A DNA stretch of 60,407 bases from Verrucomicrobiota bacterium (lineage in GTDB: Bacteria > Verrucomicrobiota > Verrucomicrobiia > Verrucomicrobiales > V1-33), in contig QQNF01000013.1 in the NCBI GenBank assembly GCA_003402705.1, positions 1 through 60,407 on the forward strand, given 5' to 3'. Shown piece by piece: positions 18,701 through 25,340 of the stretch (its first letter is position 1; each line of letters opens with the position of its first letter). A program made the translations under genes and the position numbers. The notes below the pieces were generated by a model. It had not been told where the DNA came from. It saw only the letters and a list, made by a program, of their open reading frames with translations, and did no database searches.

Positions 18701-18978
18701 CTGGCGAGGAGCGGCTTGATGACGGAGGGGTCTGACTGGGGGCCGGTGATGACGCTTTTGAGGGCGAAGGGACCGGAGTTGCCGGACTGCTGATAGACGG
18801 CGAGGGTTTTTCCGCCGAGGAGGTCGAGTTTGACTGGCTGGAAGAGGATGTAAGCCCAGTGATCCGGGCCCGACTGGGCGGTGGTGCCGGTGCAGTAGAC
18901 CATTTTGTCGAAGGCGTCCTGGGCCTGAGCTGAGACGATGCTCAGGGCGGCGGAGAGGATGAGGAGGAAGCGTTTCAT
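15724..18978 (-). CDS. Giant exported fibronectin-III-like protein (1084 aa)
   Basis: The product has 1084 residues; the start at 18978 gives the signal peptide MKRFLLILSAALSIVSAQAQ. The N-terminal ~330 residues have no recognised domain. Fibronectin-III-like strands appear at about 353-430 (LPPTNLAVTSE, VKWNTPETNDASGFLKYYIY) and again near 735-800 (KLRWFCPPAGITRFEIFLHR). Cys residues are scattered (YCTGT, CYYVQCFDEHG, CIENC), compatible with disulfides outside the cytoplasm. No enzyme motif is seen. It is the middle gene of three giant exported proteins, 38 bp downstream of the 1766-aa gene and 51 bp upstream of the 1139-aa gene, so the three are probably cotranscribed and may form one surface or secreted assembly. 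Confidence 0.72.
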   Translation of the reverse strand: MKRFLLILSAALSIVSAQAQDAFDKMVYCTGTTAQSGPDHWAYILFQPVKLDLLGGKTLAVYQQSGNSGPFALKSVITGPQSDPSVIKPLLARSLPLGQDLAQLESSITAMFQDAVPDPAIPLERKLSAVIQGTIKDPAKRQNLFLLARQHPAMALILGQGAALKLPNTGSFTMEVRLRSAAGQDEAVLGRVILNTAAPLVLPAPGQPFHVTDKTPRGHLHAQLRWATPDTLRQLSLSQYGFNVYRMTDAFVLSRGYQNNAPSRAQLTADVVAANAIRINRLPVLADRDYDAASVADPANTTFFIADDNKVFNGGTAFVDASNHWYFATARDILGRDGAVSQGRKVTMCDRIAPLPPTNLAVTSETTFAAGASKQWLRVKWNTPETNDASGFLKYYIYRWTNPDQIAVNQRTLDPAPVASNPALIGTVNHVAGTTSYSFDDTGLPGSPVQPANNGITFWYTVRAVDDSSCQNVSGNSTPQFGVLRDREGPPAASGDVLITCYSPAATFRSASLINNPTADQSRSQIHANLLAEATTPGLDEKATAEFWYGSTLLGIVAFKMEPGATALRARLLHDFDPTLSSIREINCYIRTGSGKRSAIAFMAGQLAPTNNATQTASIVFDASVSTVNQPASTANECGNQHEPSNPASDEPNYPHVVFAPPLTSREYKIFRRVDDGDLSLVKQGTYPAGTLAPQTIPDDAVPATAAEICYYVQCFDEHGNPSPMALLGCIENCAPLQAPMLATIEATGNSASPKMKLRWFCPPAGITRFEIFLHRASGDYTLANAGLSSDKAAHPNFQPFNSTQTTFDFSIFETASLQSLAAVQSAEHSVELPCSIGDVSRVMIRAVGKGDFNNRCVGPLSNGEEFSWTGSVASTAVDVPWPARPLPPKDSAAFPGLTPVWLNPKRATLGVGLPIGQFTMSDRTWLTPPAIGPNNEVPQTIIPATGSVASTLRKNADLAAKESGPFAGSLLPCVLFRYQVPNTKYPAVSGDVVQVSPMLEEIAHQTTAYPSSNGGTAQAHVVKDPFVAGVDLDPLEPEAVTVLALDRQPVVRGAEYKYLFVRFKGRTKEIDRIIPATGSITIP

Positions 18979-19016
18979 GGGAAGATAGAGATGATAGGAT
19001 TCTGAGGGTTGCTGGA

Positions 19017-22000
19017 TCAGTCGACGAGGTCGAGGTCCCATGAGTTGTTGAGGTAGGTGGCGCGGAAGCCCTTGGAGAATTCGACGCAGGCGTCGCAGGG
19101 CCCGATGGAGCCGGTGACCTTGCCTGAGCCGCGGAAGCGGAAGTCGTCGCCGGATTTGACGCCGATGAGGTCCATGCGGCCGGTGACCTGGAGGAGTTCG
19201 AGGAGTTCGCCGCTGACTGCGCCCATGAGACGGCCGCCGTAGGTGGGGCCTTCAGCGAAGTAGAAGACGCCGACGCCCGCGCCGATGGAGAGGTTGAAGA
19301 CCTTGCCGCCATTGAAGAGCGGGAACCAGCCTTCTGCGTAGCAGTAGCCGCCTGTGAAGGGAGGGTTGCCGATGATGGCGGCGGCGTCGGGATCGACCAT
19401 GGCGATGGGGGCGAGGGTGCAGGTGCGGCCGAGGAAGAGAGCGCCGCCGAGTTTGTAGTTGTCGAACTTGACGCCGACGTTGGCGGCGAGATAGGCTTCG
19501 AGTTCGTTGGTGGGGGTGAGCGGGTTATCGATGCCGAACATGGCGGCGGCGGCGAATTTCTGGATGAGGAGCGTACCGACCTTGATTTCGCCTTCGGTCA
19601 TTTCGAGACTGCCGCCGAAGCCGAGCGGGAGCGTGACCCCCTGGGACTGCTGGAAGGTGAAGCGGCCGCCGATGTTGGCTTTAACGCCTTTGGAGATCCA
19701 TTTGAGGGGGATGTTATTGGCGCCGCAGGTGACCTCGGTGAGGGGCTGGCCGGGAGGCGAGCAGCCGTTAGGGCCGGTGGAGTCGAGTTCCTTGATCTGG
19801 AGGTAGCCGGTGTAGCGGAGTTCTTCGGGGACTTTCCATGAGAATTCTGCGTCGAGGCGGAGGAGCTTGATGGAATTGCCGTTGATGTGGGCGAAGCCGT
19901 CGATTTTGCCGGCTCCCATTTTGTCGCCGATGCCGCCGATCATTTTATTGATCTTGGCTTCCGCGTTGGCGATGTGTTTGCCGACGACGCCGATGACGAT
20001 GTTGCGGATCTGAGCGAAGACCGAGTCGATGGCTTCGTCGTAGGCGGCTTTGATTTCGTAGGCCTTGTCTTTGATGGCCTTGTGGATGTCTGAGATGAAG
20101 GTTTTGGCGTAGAGGAAGTCCTTGAGTTTCTGTTTGAGGGTGTCGCGGAGCTTGTGTTTGAGGTTAATGAAGTTAGGGATGTCCTGTTCGAGGATGGAGC
20201 AGACGTATTTTTCGAGGGCGTCGGCGACCTCGTTGCAGACCGCGTTGATCTGGTTGGAGGCGTTCTGGACGATCTGTTGGATCTGCTGGACGATGGCACC
20301 GGCCTGAGCGAGCTGATTGCGGACCTGCTGGATGGACTGCTGGATGGATTTCAGCTGATTGACGAGCTGATTGAGCTGAGGTTTGGCACCGTTGACGACA
20401 TTCTGGATGGCATCGGCGATGGAGTCGACGCCGACGTTCTGGGCGACGTTGCCGAGGTGCTGGCTGATGAGCGCCATGACGAAGGCGTTGATGTTATTGC
20501 CGGCCTGGTCGAGGTCGCCGAGCATGGAATTGGGGAAGGCGTTGCCGTTGGCGAGTTGTCCGGTGATGGCGGCGATGGACTGATCGGCGGAGATGAGACG
20601 CTGATCGATGGCGTTGAGGATGCTGGACGGCTGATTGGCGGCGGAGGCGATGTTGTTGAGGGCGTTCTTGAGCGGGCCGTTGCGGATGTACTGGTTGATG
20701 ACCTGCTGGCAGGTATTGGGGCCGACCTGGTTGAGGGCGTTCTGGATAGCCTGGCAGAAGGCGTCGTGGAACTGATCGATGCCCTTGTCGAGGACCCCGT
20801 CGACGAGACCGTCGACCTGATCGTTGAGCATTTCGGCGAGGTCGTCGACGCCGCCAGTGAATTTGTTGAAGACATCGTCGGAGGTGGCGGTGACGAAGGA
20901 TTCGATGTCTTTGAGGGCTTGGTCGGCGTGTTTGTTGAAGAAGTTGGCGACGTGGATTTTCGGGAGACCGTCGTATTGAGCACCGAAGCTGATTTTGGCG
21001 TTTTCGCCGGTCAGCCAGTCGACCTGGTGTTCGACGTTGAGGACGAAGAGGTCATTTTTGTGGACGCGGTGGCCGGTGAAGCTGCGGCCGGAGGACGACC
21101 AGTCGAGCGGGTAGTCGAAGTTGACGGCGTCGAGCCATGACTGCTGAGCGCGGCAGAGGTAGCTTTCGGCGTGTGGGGCGTTGGTTTCGCTGAGATTGCG
21201 GTAGGTGGGGAGGCCGACGGCGGTTGGGAAGCCATCGTGAGCGAGGTCGAAGGCTTCGCTGGTGAAGAAGTTAGCGAAGCCGTTGGGGCCGGTGGCCCAG
21301 CCGCGGGTGGGGGTGCCGGAGCCGGATTTGGCCCAACCGCCCATGATGTAGACTGGGGAGGAAGTGGCGTCGGCGTCGCCGGAGAAGTGGACGTGGGTTT
21401 TGAGGTCTTCGAAGAAGGGGACGTTGACGGCGGCGGCGACGTTCCAGAAGCCCGGGCCCGAGGGGTTAGATGCGGCGTGGTTGAGGTAGGCACCGCGGAC
21501 CCCGACGATTTCGTATTTCTCGGTGCCGGGGCCGTTGAAGGTGAATTTGCCGGGGAGGGCGAATTCGGAGGTGATGTTGGCGTAGTTGTCGGATGGGCGG
21601 ATGATCTGGCCATTGGGGTGGAAGCCTACTTTACCGAAGAGCGGTTCATTGAGGTGAGCGGCTGAGGTTTCCATGGCGACGACGAGACGGGAGTCTGCTG
21701 GGTTGCAGGCGTTGTCGGCGAGGAAGCGGATGGCGAGGGGTCGGAAGTCGACGTTCCAGTAGTCGAGTTCTCTGGAGGTGGCGGAGCCTGCGACCTTGGC
21801 TTCCTTGATGCTGCCGCGGCAGGTGAAGCTGATCTTCTCCATGGGCAGCTGGAAGTTGGAGGGGGCTGGGAGGACGATTTCGCCGTTGGTGCGGGAGATG
21901 ACGTTGAGGTTGGATAGGAAGGAGAGCCCGTAGTTGGAGAAGGAGAAGTTGTAGCCGAAGAGCGTGGCGTTGGAGGGGAAGGTGCCGTTGACGGCGTCGT

Positions 22001-24317
22001 GGATGCCGGAGACGCCGGAGAAGCGGGCGTAGTATTTGCTGCGGGTTTTGAGGTTGAAGGGCCCGAAGCCGACAGGGATGCCGCAGAGATAGGAGAGGCC
22101 TTGCTGGCCCTGGGTGACGCGGTAGTTGAGGCCCGGGTAGTCGGCGAGGCCGGCGTCGTAGGCGGGGGTGCCGGGTTTTTCGGTGGTGGCGAGGGCAGCG
22201 GGCATGCGGCCCTGGAGGGAGATGACGGAGGGGGCCTGATCGGGAGTCAGGTTGTTATCGTTGCCGCGGATGAAGTGGCCGGAAGCGTAGAAGTTTCCGG
22301 TTTGGAAAGGAGTGTCGACGTTCTGGGCGTTGCGTGAGATGGAGTCGACGAAGCCCCAGCTGAGGAGGCCGCCTGTGGAGATGATGACAGCGCCGTGGAG
22401 ACCGCCGTCCGGGGTGATGGTGAGACTGGAGGAGCTGAAGGCGAGCGGCTGATTGGAGTAGGAAGTGCCGCCGGCGCAATTGTCAGGTTCGTCGCAGGTT
22501 TGTTCGTAGCGGATGGAGGTGGACTGGACGCCAGCGAGAGTGGAGGAAGCGGCGATGAGGTCGTCGGTGACGGCGACGCTGCTGGCGGACTGAGGGGAGA
22601 GATTGACGTCGTAGGGCAGGTGAGTGGTGAAGGCGTTGCCTGCGGCGAGACCGAAGGAAGCGGACAACTGACCACCGTTTGAGGCGGTGGCTTTGATGGA
22701 GACGGCGGTGGCGGTGCCGTCGAGACCGTTCCACCAGTGGTCGTTGGAGCGTTTCTTCTTCATGGCCGCGTTGTTGACGGTGGCGGCGTTGAGGACGTCG
22801 AGGAGCGGTTTACGGACGGCGGAAGCGCCGGTGGTTGTCAGGTCGAAACGGCTGGCGGCTGGTGTCCACGAGATCTGGGAGACGGCGATGCGGACTGGTT
22901 TGGTTTCCTCGGAGACGAAGACTGCGGAGGAATTGGTGAGGGAAGCGGCGGTGGGGTCGAGAGTCTGGGAGAGGGCGACGTTCGTGAAGGCGACGCCGGA
23001 GTCCAGCATGGGAGCGGAGGCGGAGCTGGAGTAGCCGACGCCGGCGGGGAGAGCGGCGACGATGGAGGCGAAAGCGCCGCCTGGGGAGAGCGTGATGGGG
23101 AGACGCGTGAAGGAGACGTTGCCGATGGCGTCTGTGTCCGGGATGGGGCCATTGACGGCGATGGTGCCGATGACGAGTTCGGCGTGGCCGTCGTCGTGGA
23201 GGCGGAAGCTGGAGAGACCGGTGGGCGGGCCGAAGGTGTAGCCTTGGGCGAGGATGCCTGCGCCCTGGGCGATGGCGAGCGATGCGGAGACGTAGGGGAC
23301 GGCGACCGTGCTGGGTGTGGGGTTGTTGGTGATGCTGTTGAAGCTGGTGGAGATGGGGCCGCAGGTGAGCGTGCCGTTGTAGTGGAGGAGACGCTGATTC
23401 GGGAGCGTGAGGGAATTGGCGAGCGTGTAGGTGCCGCCGCTTTCGATGTGGGAGATGCTGGCGGTGACCGAGTAGAGGCGGGAGGCGCTGGAGAGCTGGG
23501 AGGGAGGATTGATGGAGAGCGTCAACGTTCCCGTGGTTTCCGAGGCGATGGGGATGGGGATGCCGCTGATGAGCTGGGTGCTGCGGCTTGGGCAGGGGAT
23601 GGTGGCGTCCTGGGTGCCGGCGTGGATGAGATTGTCGAGATCGTCCCTGAGTTCGTAGGAGACGCGGACATTGATGCCGAAGTCGACGGGTGGAGAGGCG
23701 AAGGCGTCGTAGCGGCGGAGCGTGTAGTTGATGGGGACTGGGAGAGTGCTAGCGGATACCATGGAGTCGAGGATCCATGTGCGGCTGTAGGTGGCGGAGT
23801 CGACGGAGGGGATGACGTTGACTGGGCCGTCGACGTTGGCGGTGTTGGTGAAGTGCCAGTAGCGGCGCGGGGCGGACGTGCTGGTGTCGAGGGTGACCCA
23901 GTTGGTGCCGTTGAGTTGCTGGAGGCGGGCCTGGAGCGTGTGGTCGGCGTGGGGGAGGAGACGGCTACTCGGGTTGATGGAGCCGGAGACGGAGAAGGCG
24001 ACGTTGGGTGTGTAGGTGGAGATGGGGGAGGTAGCGGAGCCGACGCTGAAGTTGCGCTGATTGAGGATATCGAAGAGGACCCGGTAGGTGCCGCCGGCTG
24101 GGAGGGTGATGCTGGCGCTGCCGGAGACGAGGTGGCGGTTGGTGAGGGCGTCGCTGTCGAATTCGTCTGCGTCGTAGATGTAGCCGTTGGTGAGCGGGAG
24201 GGTGACTGAGTTGACGGACTGGGCGGAGGCGGTCGAGACGAGCGCGAGGCTGGGGAGGGCGAAGGCTGCGGCGAGCCAGCGGGACCAGCGCGGGTGTTGG
24301 GCGAGGGATGATTTCAT
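19017..24317 (-). CDS. Giant exported protein with central helical rod (1766 aa)
   Basis: The product has 1766 residues with a long signal peptide (cleavage near residues 31-33, after STASA). Residues about 35-1140 are mainly beta-type, Ser/Thr/Asn-rich, without a recognised catalytic motif. Residues about 1150-1475 change sharply to a helical, Gln/Asn/Ile/Val-rich stretch (NQLVNQLKSIQQSIQQVRNQ; later a Lys-rich part and GGIGDKMGAGK), likely a coiled-coil bundle or rod. The last ~290 residues are beta-rich with paired Cys (GCSPPG, GPCDACVEF) and end in WDLDLVD. It is first in the three-gene set, 24318-24462 upstream being the probable promoter region. I do not recognise a described family. 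The architecture suggests a large fibre or scaffold outside the inner membrane; that is inference. Confidence 0.7.
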   Translation of the reverse strand: MKSSLAQHPRWSRWLAAAFALPSLALVSTASAQSVNSVTLPLTNGYIYDADEFDSDALTNRHLVSGSASITLPAGGTYRVLFDILNQRNFSVGSATSPISTYTPNVAFSVSGSINPSSRLLPHADHTLQARLQQLNGTNWVTLDTSTSAPRRYWHFTNTANVDGPVNVIPSVDSATYSRTWILDSMVSASTLPVPINYTLRRYDAFASPPVDFGINVRVSYELRDDLDNLIHAGTQDATIPCPSRSTQLISGIPIPIASETTGTLTLSINPPSQLSSASRLYSVTASISHIESGGTYTLANSLTLPNQRLLHYNGTLTCGPISTSFNSITNNPTPSTVAVPYVSASLAIAQGAGILAQGYTFGPPTGLSSFRLHDDGHAELVIGTIAVNGPIPDTDAIGNVSFTRLPITLSPGGAFASIVAALPAGVGYSSSASAPMLDSGVAFTNVALSQTLDPTAASLTNSSAVFVSEETKPVRIAVSQISWTPAASRFDLTTTGASAVRKPLLDVLNAATVNNAAMKKKRSNDHWWNGLDGTATAVSIKATASNGGQLSASFGLAAGNAFTTHLPYDVNLSPQSASSVAVTDDLIAASSTLAGVQSTSIRYEQTCDEPDNCAGGTSYSNQPLAFSSSSLTITPDGGLHGAVIISTGGLLSWGFVDSISRNAQNVDTPFQTGNFYASGHFIRGNDNNLTPDQAPSVISLQGRMPAALATTEKPGTPAYDAGLADYPGLNYRVTQGQQGLSYLCGIPVGFGPFNLKTRSKYYARFSGVSGIHDAVNGTFPSNATLFGYNFSFSNYGLSFLSNLNVISRTNGEIVLPAPSNFQLPMEKISFTCRGSIKEAKVAGSATSRELDYWNVDFRPLAIRFLADNACNPADSRLVVAMETSAAHLNEPLFGKVGFHPNGQIIRPSDNYANITSEFALPGKFTFNGPGTEKYEIVGVRGAYLNHAASNPSGPGFWNVAAAVNVPFFEDLKTHVHFSGDADATSSPVYIMGGWAKSGSGTPTRGWATGPNGFANFFTSEAFDLAHDGFPTAVGLPTYRNLSETNAPHAESYLCRAQQSWLDAVNFDYPLDWSSSGRSFTGHRVHKNDLFVLNVEHQVDWLTGENAKISFGAQYDGLPKIHVANFFNKHADQALKDIESFVTATSDDVFNKFTGGVDDLAEMLNDQVDGLVDGVLDKGIDQFHDAFCQAIQNALNQVGPNTCQQVINQYIRNGPLKNALNNIASAANQPSSILNAIDQRLISADQSIAAITGQLANGNAFPNSMLGDLDQAGNNINAFVMALISQHLGNVAQNVGVDSIADAIQNVVNGAKPQLNQLVNQLKSIQQSIQQVRNQLAQAGAIVQQIQQIVQNASNQINAVCNEVADALEKYVCSILEQDIPNFINLKHKLRDTLKQKLKDFLYAKTFISDIHKAIKDKAYEIKAAYDEAIDSVFAQIRNIVIGVVGKHIANAEAKINKMIGGIGDKMGAGKIDGFAHINGNSIKLLRLDAEFSWKVPEELRYTGYLQIKELDSTGPNGCSPPGQPLTEVTCGANNIPLKWISKGVKANIGGRFTFQQSQGVTLPLGFGGSLEMTEGEIKVGTLLIQKFAAAAMFGIDNPLTPTNELEAYLAANVGVKFDNYKLGGALFLGRTCTLAPIAMVDPDAAAIIGNPPFTGGYCYAEGWFPLFNGGKVFNLSIGAGVGVFYFAEGPTYGGRLMGAVSGELLELLQVTGRMDLIGVKSGDDFRFRGSGKVTGSIGPCDACVEFSKGFRATYLNNSWDLDLVD

Positions 24318-24462
24318 GAGCGGATAGGGTGATCGAGCCTGAATTGGCGGGCTTGATGAAAGCTGTGGTATGATTGCATTGATCTGCTGGAGCGGTATCC
24401 GACTTCGGTCGGAGAGTGACAGTTCCGGGCGGGAGCGGGTTGAGGTGGCGATTCCGGGACAG

Positions 24463-24498
24463 CAAAAGGCCCGCCCTGGAAGGAATCCGGGGCGGGCC
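24463..24498 (-). terminator. Intrinsic terminator of the cbb3 oxidase operon
   Basis: GGCCCGCC (24468-24475) pairs with GGCGGGCC (24491-24498); on the minus strand the stem is followed by TTTTGC. It lies 13 bases past the ccoP stop and separates this operon from the giant-gene operon that follows in the same direction. Confidence 0.8.
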
Positions 24499-24511
24499 GA
24501 GAGGATGGGAG

Positions 24512-25141
24512 TCAGTTAGAAGAGACCTTGGGCGGATCGGCGGTGGCTGGTTCCGTGTGGTGACTGAGGACGAAGGCGACGACCTTGGCGATGTCGGAGG
24601 CGGAGAGGACCTGTTCCCATGGGGGCATCTGGACGGCCTGGGTTTTGTCAGGGGAACCCTTCTGGACCATCTTGAAGAGATCCATGGGTTTGGCACCGTA
24701 TTTCCATTCGGCGTCGTTGAGGGGGAGGCCGGGGAGTTTGGCTCCGGCGAGAGTGGCGCTGAGGTCGGGTGCGTGGCAGGCGACGCAGAGTTTCTGATAG
24801 GTGGCGGCACCCTGATCGGCGATCTGTGGGTTGCGGCTCCATTCCCAGAGGACCTTGTCGTCGAGTTTGGCGAGCATGGCTTCGAGTTCCCAGGCCTTGA
24901 CCTGATTGATGGCGTCGATCTGGGAGGTGACGCGGTCGTGGTCGGTCTGGAACTTACCGAGATTGTAGTAGAGGAACCAGTAGAGGACGAACCATGCGAT
25001 GGCGAAGTAGAACGTGAAGAGCCACCAGTTGGGGAGCTTCTGGTCGTATTCCTGGATGCCGTCGTAGACGTGAGGGCGGAGGACGGGAGCGTTGGGGTCG
25101 ACGGGTTGGGTGCTGTGGTGAGCTGAGTGATCGTTATTCAT
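24512..25141 (-). CDS. ccoP: cbb3 oxidase subunit III, monohaem CcoP
   Basis: The product has 209 residues. The N-terminus has the typical CcoP segment YDGIQEYDQKLPNWWLFTF with one transmembrane helix (about 39-60). A single c-type haem site follows, C119-V-A-C122-H123, with downstream Met residues (MPPWEQ) able to act as axial ligand. Classical CcoP is about 300 residues with two haem domains; this one lacks the second. It delivers electrons to the CcoN haem-copper centre at the inner membrane. It overlaps ccoQ by 8 bp, indicating coupled translation, and is followed by the operon terminator. Confidence 0.93.
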   Translation of the reverse strand: MNNDHSAHHSTQPVDPNAPVLRPHVYDGIQEYDQKLPNWWLFTFYFAIAWFVLYWFLYYNLGKFQTDHDRVTSQIDAINQVKAWELEAMLAKLDDKVLWEWSRNPQIADQGAATYQKLCVACHAPDLSATLAGAKLPGLPLNDAEWKYGAKPMDLFKMVQKGSPDKTQAVQMPPWEQVLSASDIAKVVAFVLSHHTEPATADPPKVSSN

Positions 25142-25322
25142 GGTCGCGGGCGGCTGAGGGTTCGTCGTCGAGCGGGAGGTTGCCCATGTGGCTGGCGACG
25201 TCCTTCTTGAGGCGCAGGGCGCGCACGATGAAGAAGAGGAAGACAGCCAGGGTGAGGGCGAAGGCGCCGATGCTGGCGATGCTTTGCCATTCCCACATTT
25301 CAGGATTGAGGCGGCGGAACAT
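25134..25322 (-). CDS. ccoQ: cbb3 oxidase small subunit CcoQ
   Basis: The product has 62 residues, with one transmembrane helix (SIGAFALTLAVFLFFIV) followed by a basic stop-transfer segment RALRLKK and a short acidic tail with PLDDEP. Size, topology and position between ccoNO and ccoP identify it as the FixQ/CcoQ subunit that stabilises the oxidase. It starts 18 bp after the ccoNO stop and overlaps ccoP by 8 bp. Confidence 0.88.
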   Translation of the reverse strand: MFRRLNPEMWEWQSIASIGAFALTLAVFLFFIVRALRLKKDVASHMGNLPLDDEPSAARDHE

Positions 25323-25340
25323 GGAGTGGGTGGGTGGGTG

